The notes beneath the pieces were generated by a model. That model was not told the origin of the DNA and did no database searches. It was given only the letters and a program-made list of their open reading frames with translations. Below are positions 15,757 through 24,884 of a stretch of 39,658 nt of DNA, piece after piece. Source of the stretch: Lachnospiraceae bacterium. Lineage in GTDB: Bacteria; Bacillota; Clostridia; Lachnospirales; Lachnospiraceae. Each line of letters opens with the position of its first letter. Positions within the stretch are counted from its first letter, which is position 1. The position numbers and the translations under genes were made by a program. The stretch covers positions 1-39,658 of the forward strand of contig CAJTDN010000026.1 in assembly GCA_910574865.1 (NCBI GenBank), read 5' to 3'.

Positions 15757-18150
15757 TCAGTCTGTCGCCTTAATCCGCTCCACGAGGGAGAGCCTTCTGG
15801 TATAACGGACCGCACAGACCGAGAATACCGCCTGCACCAGGAGCAGCGCAGCTGCAAACACCAGGACCTGGAGCACTGGGAAATGATACGTGAGCTTCCC
15901 AAACATCCCTACCTGGTCAAAAACATGGCACACCGCCAGGCTGCATACCGTCCCCACCGTCAAGGTGACAAGCAGCGTGATTCCAATATAATACAGACAT
16001 TCATAGGACAGCATTTTAGACATCTGCCGTCCGCTCATCCCAACTGACTGGAACACGCCGAGCTCCTGCTGGCGGGCGAAAAGGTTCGTAACCAGCGTAT
16101 TGACAAGGTTTATCAGCGAAAATACAAAGATAAAGATTAAGAGGCTGTAATCCCTTTTCAGCTCCCCCTTCATCCCGCTCTCCAGAACAGTGACGGCATC
16201 CTCCAGACCGGAAATCGCCACCTGTTCATCGGATACGGCGCCAAACACCGCTTTCCGCAGTTCCTTACCGTCCTCCCTGGTGTGGATGTTCACATAGCTG
16301 GTAAAATCCGAAATTTCCGGGTAAAGGACGGACAGTTCTTCCTCCGGCAGGATAAAATAATGGGCAGAACTGCAGATTGGAATATCTTCTACAATGCCCA
16401 TCACCGTATACGTCTTCGTCTGCCCATTGTAGCAGGATAGGGTAACGGTATCCCCAATCTGGTAAGTGGTTTTGTATATTTCTTTCAGGGAGCTGCCTGA
16501 CGGGCAGACCAGGATACCGTCCCCGTCCGCCAGCTGCCGGTAATCCGCTTTTCCCTCCAGAACCGTATCACTTGTGTACATCTTATCCATATTCTCCTGG
16601 TCAATTCCTCTGACGATGAAAGCCTCATGCTCCCGGTTGCCCGGAATCTCGCTGATAGCAGGGATTTCCACACAAGCCGTTGAGTAGGCCGTGATGAAAT
16701 CCACGTTCGGAATCGCCGCGAGCTCTTCCCGCAAAGCTTCCCCCAGAGGATTTTCCTTCTGCATCTCATAAAATTCCCGGCCTGCGTAGTCCTCATAATG
16801 TAGCAGGTACTGGCTCCTGTCTCCAAACTGGGACTGGGCCATTTCTTTTACGTCCACCGAATTTGCGTAGGCGGAGATACAAAGCAGCAAAATCCCGGTC
16901 AGGCTTAAGGAAAGGGCTGTTACAAAGGCCTTTTTCCGATTCCGGGAGAAATTCACCAGGGCCAGGCGGGGCATGGTCAGGCGGCGGTGGAGCCGTCTTA
17001 AAACATCCCGGCTCTGCTGTTCGGAATAGGCGGTAGTCCGGACAGCCTCGATGGCAGACACTTTTCCCACCATGGACAGAGGCTTCCTGGTGGCAACCAG
17101 AACCATCCCATAGGTCAGGAAGAAAATCAACACCGCAGATTGCACATTCTCACGCCAGGACCAATAACCAGGTACGGCCATCCGTGCGATTACCGCGGCG
17201 AAAATCAATCCAAGCGGAACTGCCATGACCGTCAGAAAGCGCCGTTCCCGCTTTACCACCCGCTTTAGCTGCTTCGACGTTGTCCCAAGCACCTTCAGGC
17301 GGCCGTACTCCCTCATTTTTCCCATCACAGAAATGTAAAAAATGTTGTAAATCACAATTGCGCAGATGGCAGCAATTAAAATTGACAAGGCATAAATCTC
17401 CATCCCACTTCCCAGATAAAGGTCCAGCATCCCAAAATAGCTGGAGCTGTAAAATGTCCTGTCTTCCGGGATGCCCATCCCCCGGAAAAAAGCCTCAATC
17501 TCCATGCGCAGCTGATCAGGCTCCATCCCCTGGCTTCCGGCAAAGCAAAACCGCAAATCATAGGGAGCTTTATGACCGGCCATATCCACGCTGTCCTCCG
17601 AAATCCAGACCGTGAAGATACGGCTGCTGTTCTCCGACTCCAAAATGCCTGTGATGGTATAGGATTTTTCGCCGCCGCCAAGGTTCAGGCTGAGTGTCTG
17701 GCCCACTTCTGCCGGAAGGTCATAATAATTGAAAAAAGCTCGATCCACACAGAGTTCATTTTCCGCCTGGGGATAAGTTCCAGTTATCTCTCCGTAGCCC
17801 ATCAGATCAATCATCTCCGGGCTGACAAAACTGACGTTCAAAACGCTGTCCCCATGGCGGACAGAACCGGCGTCCGCAGTATATCCCCATTTTTCAAACC
17901 TGCCTGCATCCGCAAGCCGGGCGACCTCTTCTCTGGTCAGCCCGCTGCAGCCGGCCTGATACTGTCCAAGGATTTGATCCAGAGTCTGCATCTGCTGCGC
18001 AGAGTAGGTAAAACAAAGAGTACCCATCAGACAGACGGCAAGGGCAATCGTAAAGATAATGAAAACACTCCGGCGACTGTCGGCTTTCATGCTCCGCCCC
18101 GCCAGTTTCTTTTCTACTGTACTGGTATCATTTTCAAAAGGCCATGTCAT
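15757..18150 (-). CDS. FtsX-like ABC permease, first of a tandem pair
   Basis: A 797-residue permease beginning MTWPFENDTSTVEKKLAGRS, clearly paralogous to the next gene. FtsX cores are visible in NIFYISVMGKMREYGRLKVL in the middle and NLFARQQELGVFQSVGMSGR near the C-terminus. The tail TRRLSLVERIKATD is intact. The start has a strong AAGGAGGTGG site and lies 14 bp after the ATPase stop. Together with the ATPase (18165-18830) and the second permease it forms one transporter, likely driven by the two-component system next to it. Confidence 0.92.
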   Translation of the reverse strand: MTWPFENDTSTVEKKLAGRSMKADSRRSVFIIFTIALAVCLMGTLCFTYSAQQMQTLDQILGQYQAGCSGLTREEVARLADAGRFEKWGYTADAGSVRHGDSVLNVSFVSPEMIDLMGYGEITGTYPQAENELCVDRAFFNYYDLPAEVGQTLSLNLGGGEKSYTITGILESENSSRIFTVWISEDSVDMAGHKAPYDLRFCFAGSQGMEPDQLRMEIEAFFRGMGIPEDRTFYSSSYFGMLDLYLGSGMEIYALSILIAAICAIVIYNIFYISVMGKMREYGRLKVLGTTSKQLKRVVKRERRFLTVMAVPLGLIFAAVIARMAVPGYWSWRENVQSAVLIFFLTYGMVLVATRKPLSMVGKVSAIEAVRTTAYSEQQSRDVLRRLHRRLTMPRLALVNFSRNRKKAFVTALSLSLTGILLLCISAYANSVDVKEMAQSQFGDRSQYLLHYEDYAGREFYEMQKENPLGEALREELAAIPNVDFITAYSTACVEIPAISEIPGNREHEAFIVRGIDQENMDKMYTSDTVLEGKADYRQLADGDGILVCPSGSSLKEIYKTTYQIGDTVTLSCYNGQTKTYTVMGIVEDIPICSSAHYFILPEEELSVLYPEISDFTSYVNIHTREDGKELRKAVFGAVSDEQVAISGLEDAVTVLESGMKGELKRDYSLLIFIFVFSLINLVNTLVTNLFARQQELGVFQSVGMSGRQMSKMLSYECLYYIGITLLVTLTVGTVCSLAVCHVFDQVGMFGKLTYHFPVLQVLVFAAALLLVQAVFSVCAVRYTRRLSLVERIKATD

Positions 18151-18164
18151 AGTCTGCCACCTCC

Positions 18165-18830
18165 TTATTCCACAATCTTGCCATCCTCAATCCGTACGAT
18201 GCGGTCGGCAAGCTGGGCAATCTCGTTGTTGTGGGTAATCATGACAATAGTTTGGTTAAACTCCATGCTGGTACGCTTTAAAAGCCCCAGTACATCGGCG
18301 CTGGTCTTGGAATCCAAGTTACCCGTGGGTTCATCAGCCAGGATGATGGCCGGCTTGGTAATCAATGCGCGGGCGATGGCAACACGCTGCTGCTGTCCGC
18401 CGGAAAGGTTGTTTGGCATATTTTTCAGCTTATCTTCCAGTGCCAGCATCCGCACGATTCCGTCCATGAAGTTCTCATCCGCCGTGTCGCCGTCCAGCTC
18501 CACAGGCAGGACAATGTTTTCATAAACATTCAGGATTGGAACAAGGTTGTAGTTCTGGAATATAAAACCGATGTTGCGGCGGCGGAAGATGGTCAGCTCC
18601 TCGTCATTCTTTCTTGCCAGTTCATCCCCACGGACAATGACGCTGCCGGACGTGGGCGTATCCAGCCCGCCCATCATGTTAAGCAAGGTGGATTTACCGC
18701 TGCCGGACGTTCCGACTATCGCCACAAATTCACCTTGTTCTACTGATAGGCTGACACCATCCAGCGCACGAGTGATGTTGGGTTCACTGCCATAATACTT
18801 TTTCAAATCAATTGTTTGTAATACATTCAT
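18165..18830 (-). CDS. ABC transporter ATP-binding protein
   Basis: A 222-residue ATPase of the MacB/LolD type: Walker A GTSGSGKST, signature LSGGQQQR, Walker B ADEPTGNLDSKT and H-loop ITHNNEIA. Start at the ATG 18830, ten bases from AAAGGAG. It heads the operon of two FtsX permeases. Its leader holds two 36-37-nt direct repeats, and a candidate activator-dependent promoter lies about 150 bp upstream. Confidence 0.94.
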   Translation of the reverse strand: MNVLQTIDLKKYYGSEPNITRALDGVSLSVEQGEFVAIVGTSGSGKSTLLNMMGGLDTPTSGSVIVRGDELARKNDEELTIFRRRNIGFIFQNYNLVPILNVYENIVLPVELDGDTADENFMDGIVRMLALEDKLKNMPNNLSGGQQQRVAIARALITKPAIILADEPTGNLDSKTSADVLGLLKRTSMEFNQTIVMITHNNEIAQLADRIVRIEDGKIVE

Positions 18831-18862
18831 AATCAAACGCTCCTTTCCTTGTTTCCATCCTA

Positions 18863-18949
18863 TTTTCAGGACATACAGGTATACCCTTGTGGTGTTTCCT
18901 TATCTCTGCCCGTTTTTCAGGACATACAGGCATACCCTTATGGTATTCC
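18863..18949 (-). repeat. Two direct repeats in the ABC operon leader
   Basis: Positions 18863-18899 and 18914-18949 carry near-identical copies starting TTTTCAGGACATACAGG. They differ at only a few positions and repeat with a 51-bp period. Each contains a short self-complementary part (ATACC/GGTAT). On the minus strand the period is 17 codons and the frame is open, so a leader peptide with two copies of HKGxPVCPE is possible but has no clear ribosome site. Confidence 0.7.
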
Positions 18950-18975
18950 AAGGCTTTTTGCCTATTGATAAGGAC

Positions 18976-19005
18976 ATTATAAAATCCAAATGTCACAGAA
19001 ATGTC
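18976..19005 (-). promoter_or_regulatory. Candidate regulator-dependent promoter of the ABC operon
   Basis: On the minus strand a perfect TATAAT (18981-18976) is preceded by two direct repeats GACATTT (18994-18988 and 19005-18999) at an 11-bp period, lying where a -35 box would be, and there is no TTGACA. Tandem repeats one helix turn apart over the -35 region are the usual layout for OmpR-class activators. The regulator encoded at 20172 is the obvious candidate (inference). Confidence 0.5.
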
Positions 19006-19015
19006 CGAGATGGCA

Positions 19016-19060
19016 TAAAAAATGCGGCTGAAATGTTACAAGACTCGGACATTTCAGCCG
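19016..19060 (-). terminator. Intrinsic terminator of the RR-HK operon
   Basis: On the minus strand, CGGCTGAAATGT and its exact complement form a 12-bp stem with a 12-nt loop (19025-19060), followed by a run of six T (19022-19017). It lies about 85 bp after the kinase stop and just before the promoter of the ABC operon. One stem arm shares CTCGGACATTTC with the promoter repeats. Confidence 0.75.
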
Positions 19061-19143
19061 AAAACCTGCCACTGACAGCTTTGTAGGCACACTGCTGCGG
19101 AAAAACTCACGCCGGGCAACCGGGAACGTCTGCCTGCCATGTG

Positions 19144-20175
19144 TTATCTTGTAGGGAGCATAATAGAAAATTCCGAACCTTGCCCTGGCTCCGAAGTTAC
19201 CTTGATATAGCCGCCCTGCCGTGTTACGATCTCGCGGGTCAGATATAGGCCAATGCCCACGCCCTGCTCACCGTGTACTTCTTCCTCCCGGTAAAAACGC
19301 CGGAAAATAGCCGCCTGGTTACTCTCAGGGATACCCTTGCCGGTATCGGACACATTAAGTTTTACATACATTTCCCATTGTTCTACTGAAATCCGGATAG
19401 CTCCTCCTGCCGGGGTATACTTCACTGCATTGTCCAGCAGATTGAACACGGCTTCCGCCGTCCATTTGCCGTCGTGGGAAAGGCAAAGGTCCTCCGGGCA
19501 GTCCACTGTAACGGAAATATTCTTTTTCTCCGCCGCATATACAATCCCACTTAAGGCCATCGCCAACGTATCAATCAGAGGGGCATCTTTCTTCTCCAGC
19601 CGAATTGCCCCGGTTTCCAACCGGGAGGTCTTCACAAGGGTCTGAAAAAGAAATTCCAGCTTGTCCGTCTGGTTTCGGATGCCCTGCAGGAACTCCCGCC
19701 GTTCTTCTTCTGTGACAGGCTTTGAAAGCAGCGTGTCCGTCACCATTTTCAGGTTGCTTACCGGTGTTTTCACCTGATGGGAGACGTCCGATACCAGCAT
19801 CTGCAGTTCCTGCCGTTCCTCATCCACCTTCCGCCGGTTCTCCTGCATGATATCGTACAGCCGGGACAGACGGTAACCGATACGGGCAAGAAGTGTTTCT
19901 CTGTCCGCAGCACGCATCGGCTCTTCGCTTCCGCTTATCATCTGATCCATTGCCCGGCACAGCTCCCTGGTAAATACGGAAAGCCGTTTACTGAAAACAA
20001 CTGTCAGAAAGTACAGCCAGGCAAGAGCACAGAGCATCAGCAGCCCACCGCCAATCAGCACCCAGCTCTCTCCTGTCATCCATAAAAGAACGGCACAAAT
20101 GGCCAGCATGGAAACCGCCATGCCGCCACATGTCAGCAGGAATATATTTTTTACAGAAATCCGCCCCAGACTCAT
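19144..20175 (-). CDS. Sensor histidine kinase
   Basis: A 343-residue kinase with two closely spaced membrane helices (about 9-33 and 37-60) and almost no external loop, as in intramembrane-sensing kinases that take their signal from an ABC transporter. Cytoplasmic boxes are complete: SDVSHQVKTPVSNL, NLLDNAVKYT, DTGKGI and GVGIGLYLTR. The start at 20175 overlaps the regulator stop (ATGA) and has a GGGAGG site. Small-loop kinases beside FtsX-type ABC transporters usually sense peptide antibiotics (family knowledge). Confidence 0.93.
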   Translation of the reverse strand: MSLGRISVKNIFLLTCGGMAVSMLAICAVLLWMTGESWVLIGGGLLMLCALAWLYFLTVVFSKRLSVFTRELCRAMDQMISGSEEPMRAADRETLLARIGYRLSRLYDIMQENRRKVDEERQELQMLVSDVSHQVKTPVSNLKMVTDTLLSKPVTEEERREFLQGIRNQTDKLEFLFQTLVKTSRLETGAIRLEKKDAPLIDTLAMALSGIVYAAEKKNISVTVDCPEDLCLSHDGKWTAEAVFNLLDNAVKYTPAGGAIRISVEQWEMYVKLNVSDTGKGIPESNQAAIFRRFYREEEVHGEQGVGIGLYLTREIVTRQGGYIKVTSEPGQGSEFSIMLPTR

Positions 20176-20861
20176 TTTCTCTCGCCTCCCATCCACTGAT
20201 ACCCAATTCCGTAAATCGTTTTGATATAAGTATCGCCATCAGCCTCAATCTTGCCCCGAATCCGGCTGATGGAGGTAGTCAGGGTGTGTTCGTCCACATA
20301 GTTTTCATCCGCATCCCACAGCCGTTCCAAAAGCCGCCGCCTGGTTAGGACCCGTTTGGGATTTTTGCAGAACAGGTACAGCATCTTATATTCCATCGGG
20401 GAAAGGGTAAGGGATTTACCATTCAGCGAGGCGGACTGTTCCGAAAATTCCAGAAACAGCCTGCCGTCATCATAGAAATCTTTTGCCAGCCCCCGGTGTT
20501 CCAGCATGGCGAACATTGCCCGTATTTTCCGCAGCAGCGCCCCAATGGAAAAGGGCTTGGTGATATAATCCACCGCCCCGACTTCATACCCCCGGATCTG
20601 GTCGCTCTCCTGGTCGTTGGCCGTCAGGAAAATCACCAGCGTGTCAGGATTCTCCGGCTTTATGAGCCTGCACAAGTCATAGCCGCTGCCGTCCGGCAGG
20701 TTGATATCCAAAAGTACCAGGTCATATTCCGTCTGCGCCAGTAACTCTGTAGCCGCACCTGCATTCAGGGCTGATACGGTATCGTAACCCTCAGAAATCA
20801 GGTTGTAGGTCAGCGTTTTATTTAAAAGGGCGTCGTCCTCTACCAGTAAAATCTTCTTCAT
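20172..20861 (-). CDS. OmpR-family response regulator
   Basis: A 229-residue regulator: receiver domain with LLVEDD, the phospho-acceptor Asp in LVLLDINLPDGSG, the Lys in TKPFS, then a winged helix ending VDEHTLTTSISRIRGKIEAD. The ATG at 20861 is chosen because AAGGAG lies seven bases upstream; the ATG two codons earlier is too close to it. It is translationally coupled to the kinase, and the pair probably controls the ABC operon downstream. Confidence 0.94.
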   Translation of the reverse strand: MKKILLVEDDALLNKTLTYNLISEGYDTVSALNAGAATELLAQTEYDLVLLDINLPDGSGYDLCRLIKPENPDTLVIFLTANDQESDQIRGYEVGAVDYITKPFSIGALLRKIRAMFAMLEHRGLAKDFYDDGRLFLEFSEQSASLNGKSLTLSPMEYKMLYLFCKNPKRVLTRRRLLERLWDADENYVDEHTLTTSISRIRGKIEADGDTYIKTIYGIGYQWMGGERK

Positions 20862-20885
20862 ATACATACTCCTTTTATATCCCCA

Positions 20886-21515
20886 TCAACTAATATCCCG
20901 CTTCCGATATACCTTTACCGCAATCCGGTACGAGATAAAAAACCAGATAACAGAAATGATAAGCACAATGCCAAACGCCAGAAGGATATTTTCCTTTACA
21001 GATAAAACTAAATTTATAAGAAGCACCAGACCCGTAATAATCCCTGTTGACGCCATAAAAGACATCATAAAGACAATCTGCGATTTTTCCGGGTCAAATA
21101 AGTATGCGCACGGTAGACTGATACCGCCTGCCAGCAGGGTAGCGCTTATCCCGATAGCGCCATACAGGCATAAAGAATACAGCGTTATATCCATACCGAA
21201 ACACGCAAAGACAACACAAGGAACCAGCGCGGCAAGCACTCCCAATATGGCAAGAAGGATGTAAAACAAAAACTTCTCTCCAATAATCTGTTCCCTCGAT
21301 ACCGGCATGATAATGACATTCTTATTCCATTTGGAAGCCGCGTCACTGGTAATACTGATAAAGGCTGCTGTTGTGGCCGCAACCGGGGCTAAAACCAGAA
21401 GCGCGCTGGTTTCCAGCAAAAAGGACAACCCAAAGCCCAAAACAACCAGGCTGACAATGGTTACGAGGATATTGCTCCTGGCAATATAGAGATCTTTCAT
21501 CAAAACACCTTTCAT
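20886..21515 (-). CDS. ABC-2 type transporter permease
   Basis: A 209-residue membrane protein with about six helices, of the small ABC-2 permease group that pairs with YtrB-type ATPases. A cytoplasmic stretch SITSDAASKWNKNVIIMPVS followed by REQIIGEKF is typical of this group. The ATG at 21515 overlaps the ATPase stop (TGATG). The gene ends 25 bp before the start of the response regulator, so read-through transcription into the RR-HK pair is possible. Confidence 0.88.
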   Translation of the reverse strand: MKGVLMKDLYIARSNILVTIVSLVVLGFGLSFLLETSALLVLAPVAATTAAFISITSDAASKWNKNVIIMPVSREQIIGEKFLFYILLAILGVLAALVPCVVFACFGMDITLYSLCLYGAIGISATLLAGGISLPCAYLFDPEKSQIVFMMSFMASTGIITGLVLLINLVLSVKENILLAFGIVLIISVIWFFISYRIAVKVYRKRDIS

Positions 21516-22366
21516 CACTTTTCCCCCTTTACATAAAGCAACATAATTTCATCAATTGTTGCCGGGACGACCAAGGCTTTCGGATACCTTTTCTGCATTC
21601 TATCCCGGTCTGGAACCAGTATCTGCCATTCATAGTCCATTTTGCGGTACGAAATGATATCGGATTTATCCAGCGCATCAAACTGCGCCGCACCGCACTT
21701 GATGATGCCATACCGCTCGGTCAGCTCATCTTTGGTTTTCTCAAAAACCACTTTCCCTTCATGGATAAATACGATATAATCGGCAATCTTCTCCAGGTCA
21801 CTGGTAATGTGGGAGGATACCAGTATGGAATGCTCCTCGTCCTGCACGAAATCCAGCAGCATATCCAGAATATCATCCCTGACAACCGGGTCTAAGCCGC
21901 TGGTGGCTTCGTCCAGGATTAACAGCCTGGAATGATGGGAAAATGCAGCAGAGATAGCCAGCTTCATCTTCATTCCTTTTGAAAACTGTTTGATCTGCTT
22001 ATCGGACGGCAGGGAAAACTGTTTCAGCAGGCCAAAATATACTTGTTCGTCCCACGTCCTGTAAATGTTTTTCATAACCCGGTTCAATTTCCGGGGAGAA
22101 AGGATTTCCGGATAATTGCTGCCATCGAACACGACACCAATCTGTTCTTTGATATCCCCATCCAGTTCTTCCTTGTCTAAAATGGAAACAACGCCGTCCT
22201 CCTTTTGAACTAGTCCTAAAGCGGCATTGATTGTTGTGCTTTTTCCTGCACCGTTTTCTCCAATCAGTCCGACAATGGAGCCGCCGGGAACGGTGAACGA
22301 AACATGATCCAAAGCAAAATCCTTATAAGTTTTGGTAAGTCCTGATACCATGAAAGCATTTGCCAT
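21515..22366 (-). CDS. ABC transporter ATP-binding protein (YtrB-like)
   Basis: A 283-residue ATPase with Walker A GENGAGKST, signature FSKGMKMKLAIS (the usual variant for this group), Walker B LLILDEATSGLDP and H-loop VSSHI. It carries the extra C-terminal domain of about 70 residues seen in YtrB-type proteins. The start at 22366 has GAGGAGG upstream. It sits between its GntR regulator (overlapping unit) and its permease. Confidence 0.92.
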   Translation of the reverse strand: MANAFMVSGLTKTYKDFALDHVSFTVPGGSIVGLIGENGAGKSTTINAALGLVQKEDGVVSILDKEELDGDIKEQIGVVFDGSNYPEILSPRKLNRVMKNIYRTWDEQVYFGLLKQFSLPSDKQIKQFSKGMKMKLAISAAFSHHSRLLILDEATSGLDPVVRDDILDMLLDFVQDEEHSILVSSHITSDLEKIADYIVFIHEGKVVFEKTKDELTERYGIIKCGAAQFDALDKSDIISYRKMDYEWQILVPDRDRMQKRYPKALVVPATIDEIMLLYVKGEK

Positions 22367-22368
22367 CG

Positions 22369-22743
22369 TTAATCCTCCTCATACAATAATGTTAATAAGC
22401 CAATTAATTTATCAAGCGGTATTCCGCTCATACGGGCTATTTCTATTGCATCATTGAAACAGCCCTCTATCTTTTTTTGCTGTTCTTCCAAATAGAAGTC
22501 CTGATTTTGGACAGATACATAGCAGCCTTTCCCGGCCGTCGTCTCAATAAAGCCATCTTCCTGCAGAACGTCATATGCCTTCTGCACGGTCAAAACACTG
22601 ATCTGCAGCGATTTTGCCAAGGAGCGGATAGAGGGAAGCGCCTCACCCGCCTTCAGTTCGCCACTCATAATCTGCGTTTTTATTTGCGACACAATCTGCT
22701 CATACAGAGGACGACTTGCCTTATTACTTACAACAATCTCCAA
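22369..22743 (-). CDS. GntR-family regulator (YtrA subfamily)
   Basis: A short GntR protein of about 125 residues with the winged helix SRPLYEQIVSQIKTQI, LPSIRSLAKSLQIS, VQKAYDVLQEDGFI and GKGCYV, and only a small helical C-terminus, as in YtrA repressors that control adjacent ABC transporters. The start is taken as TTG at 22743, after GAGAGGCGG; an ATG at 22767 is in frame but lies close to the predicted transcription start. It is the first gene of the GntR-ATPase-permease operon and probably represses it. Confidence 0.88.
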   Translation of the reverse strand: MEIVVSNKASRPLYEQIVSQIKTQIMSGELKAGEALPSIRSLAKSLQISVLTVQKAYDVLQEDGFIETTAGKGCYVSVQNQDFYLEEQQKKIEGCFNDAIEIARMSGIPLDKLIGLLTLLYEED

Positions 22744-22769
22744 ACTGTCACCGCCTCTCCGCCTCATAC

Positions 22770-22818
22770 TGTATTATCTAAACAAGTACAGTATAATACA
22801 TCGTAAGGCGGTTGTCAA
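22770..22818 (-). promoter_or_regulatory. Promoter and operator of the GntR-ABC operon
   Basis: On the minus strand TTGACA (22818-22813), 17 bp, then TATACT (22795-22790): a nearly ideal vegetative promoter. An inverted repeat TGTATTAT (22770-22777) and ATAATACA (22793-22800) overlaps the -10 box and the start region, the expected place for a YtrA-type repressor. Confidence 0.8.
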
Positions 22819-22904
22819 GGTAATCGTCCGATATTTAAAAAATTAATTTTGCCACCACATCCGTGCCATATTCCCCGACAAACCTTAATACAATCAAAAC
22901 GGAT

Positions 22905-22945
22905 ACGAAAAAAGCGAGTACCACGTCAAAAGGTGTGTATACCCG
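22905..22945 (-). terminator. Probable terminator of the AraC-ABC operon
   Basis: Directly after the stop of the 158-residue gene, the minus strand reads GCGGGTA, a loop, TACTCGC, and a run of six T. The lower stem is seven pairs including one G-T pair, with further pairing possible inside. Placement at the operon end fits. Confidence 0.5.
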
Positions 22946-23422
22946 CTACTCCTTCCTTTCTTCCCTGTAACCTCCCATTATCCTCTCTGTCCGCCCAACC
23001 ATCTCATCCTCTATAACGGGAAGTCCCATTGCCGCAAGAACCTCCGCTACAAACCTGCACTTATGCCGGATTTCTTCCGCATCCGCCGGGAACACGGACG
23101 GCAACAGCCAGAAATTGACAAGGGGCAGTAGTTTTCTGAATCTCCTTCTGATGAGGTGCCCGGAAATCAGGATACCGTCATCATTATAATAAACGCGCTT
23201 TACCTCCACACTCATTATCTCCTTATGCTGTTTTTTTCGCAGACTCCAGAGCCCTCTGCTTACATGCAGAAAATGTTTCGGATGGTACTGCAGTGTATGG
23301 CAGATTTTTTCTTTCCACCATTTATGCGTTTTCGCCTTCTGTTTGGAGAGCTGCTTTAAAATACCGCAGCACTCAATCGTCCCGTTGATAACAGCGACTG
23401 CCTCATCAAGCGCTATTCCCAC
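22946..23422 (-). CDS. Uncharacterised protein, last gene of AraC-ABC operon
   Basis: A 158-residue soluble, basic protein that I do not recognise. Visible features: a predicted helical N-terminus with CCGILKQLSKQK, a central basic patch LIRRRFRKLLPL and an acidic C-terminal end. No signal peptide or membrane segment. The start is a GTG that overlaps the permease stop by ten bases, and a terminator follows, so it is the natural last gene of the operon. Translational coupling suggests a role linked to the transporter. Confidence 0.6.
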   Translation of the reverse strand: MGIALDEAVAVINGTIECCGILKQLSKQKAKTHKWWKEKICHTLQYHPKHFLHVSRGLWSLRKKQHKEIMSVEVKRVYYNDDGILISGHLIRRRFRKLLPLVNFWLLPSVFPADAEEIRHKCRFVAEVLAAMGLPVIEDEMVGRTERIMGGYREERKE

Positions 23423-24156
23423 TTAAAGCATTTGACAGCAACACCTGTACAAATCACGGTAACAGCCATCATAACCACAACCGGAATCCAGATATGCTCT
23501 ATCGGCTGCCCCAAAGAGGTTGCTTTCATAAGTTGGATTCCCTGGGTCAGCGGGAATAGGGAAACAATTTTCTGCATAACCCCCGGCATGACCTCGAAAG
23601 GAAACGTTGCCCCGGAAAATATCAGCATAGGGAAGTACAGCGCACTAGCAATCACGCTTGCCATTTTCTCATTTCTCGCAATACCGCCCACCATCATGCC
23701 GATACTCAGAGTGGAAATCATCGTCAGGAGCCAGCTTCCGATAAATGCCGGCCAGCTCCCGTGGAGTGTTACTCCCCAGAACAGCGTGGCAATCGGAAAG
23801 AGCAAAACCATGGAAACGAATGCATACAGCACATAGATGGTAAATTCCACGCCCAGCAGCATCACCGGGCTGATCGGCGTAACACGGAAGCGTTTCAAAA
23901 TCTTGCGCTCCCTATACCCGGACACCACCAACGGCAATCCCATCAGGCCGCATGCGCAAATGGAAATGGTACATACCGCACTCATGGACTGCTCCAGAAA
24001 TGTGTAGCCCGCGCCTTCAAATGCCGGCTTTGCCTGATAGATGAAACCAAGGATAACTAAGACGATAATTGGCATGAATATGGCAAAGATCACCATGTTC
24101 ATATTTCGGATATTCAGTTTCAGTTCTGTCTTCAAAAGCTTTGTAAAGGTCCTCAT
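23413..24156 (-). CDS. ABC-2 type transporter permease
   Basis: A 247-residue protein with six hydrophobic segments of the ABC-2 (DrrB/YhfI-like) type. The cytoplasmic stretch SGYRERKILKRFRVTPISP is a typical coupling region of drug or lipid exporters, and the C-terminal half has the pattern PMLIFSGATFPFEVMP. It overlaps the ATPase gene by four bases. Its ATPase has an in-frame TAG, so whether this permease is energised is open. Confidence 0.9.
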   Translation of the reverse strand: MRTFTKLLKTELKLNIRNMNMVIFAIFMPIIVLVILGFIYQAKPAFEGAGYTFLEQSMSAVCTISICACGLMGLPLVVSGYRERKILKRFRVTPISPVMLLGVEFTIYVLYAFVSMVLLFPIATLFWGVTLHGSWPAFIGSWLLTMISTLSIGMMVGGIARNEKMASVIASALYFPMLIFSGATFPFEVMPGVMQKIVSLFPLTQGIQLMKATSLGQPIEHIWIPVVVMMAVTVICTGVAVKCFKWE

Positions 24157-24884
24157 GCGCCGATTCCCTCCTCATCATCCGAAAATTTTAAGTATGCATC
24201 CTCGAACTTCTCACAGCCGCTCTCGGATTTTGCCTGTTCCACAGTTCCGTAGAATACGGGTTCCCCCTTTTTCAAAATGCAGATTTCATCACAGAGGGCT
24301 TCCACTTCATCCATGAAATGAGAAGTCAGGAAAATAGTCAGGCCCTATTTCTTCAAATCCTCAAGAATCTTCCAGACCGTGCGGCGCGCCCTGGCGTCCA
24401 GCCCGGTGGTCAGTTCATCCAGAAAGACCAATTTGGGATTCGGTATCAGAGCCAGCACAATAAACAACCGCTGGCGCTCTCCTCCCGACAAGCTCTTTAC
24501 CGCATTCTTCAGCTTGTCTCCAATTCCAAAGCGTTCGCAAAGCTGCCTCCAGTCTGCAGGGTTTTTATACAGGCATTCGATTTCTTCGCAAAGCTCAAAT
24601 ACTTTGATTTCCGGCTGGTAATCCCCCTCCTGAAACTGAACGCCTACTTCCTGGAACAGCTTCCTGCGGTTCCATTTCGCATGGTACCCCAATACCGAAA
24701 CTTCTCCGGAATCGGCTTGTTTCGTACCCAGAATACACTCGATTGTCGTACTTTTCCCGGCGCCGTTTGCACCGAGAAGGCCGAATACCATACCAGTTTT
24801 GACGGATAAGCTTAAATTGTCTACCACCGCTTTTCCGTTATAACTTTTTCTAAGGTTTGTTACCTTGATTGCTTCTTCTCTCAT
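24153..24884 (-). pseudogene. ABC ATP-binding protein with in-frame TAG
   Basis: A 243-codon ATPase gene interrupted at codon 180 by TAG (24345-24347). Before it lie Walker A GANGAGKST, signature LSGGERQR, Walker B LVFLDELTTGLDA; after it, in the same frame, the switch histidine in FLTSHFMDEVEALCDE and the natural C-terminus, whose stop overlaps the permease start. A chain ending at the TAG would lack the H-loop. No other lesion is seen, so this is either a very young pseudogene, a sequence error or a read-through codon. Confidence 0.8.

Noticed and set aside
18863-18949. CRISPR array
   Set aside because: Only two repeat copies with a 14-15 bp gap and no cas genes; the spacing is too short for spacers.
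18808-18996. 62-codon leader gene upstream of the ABC ATPase
   Set aside because: Its ATG lies upstream of the predicted transcription start and it overlaps the real ATPase start; kept only as a possibility under the direct repeats.
24345-24347. TAG reassigned to an amino acid (pyrrolysine or an altered code)
   Set aside because: TAG serves as a normal stop for the permease at 23413, the gene at 22946 and the DUF3795 gene at 36322, and other interrupted genes also carry TGA and frameshifts.
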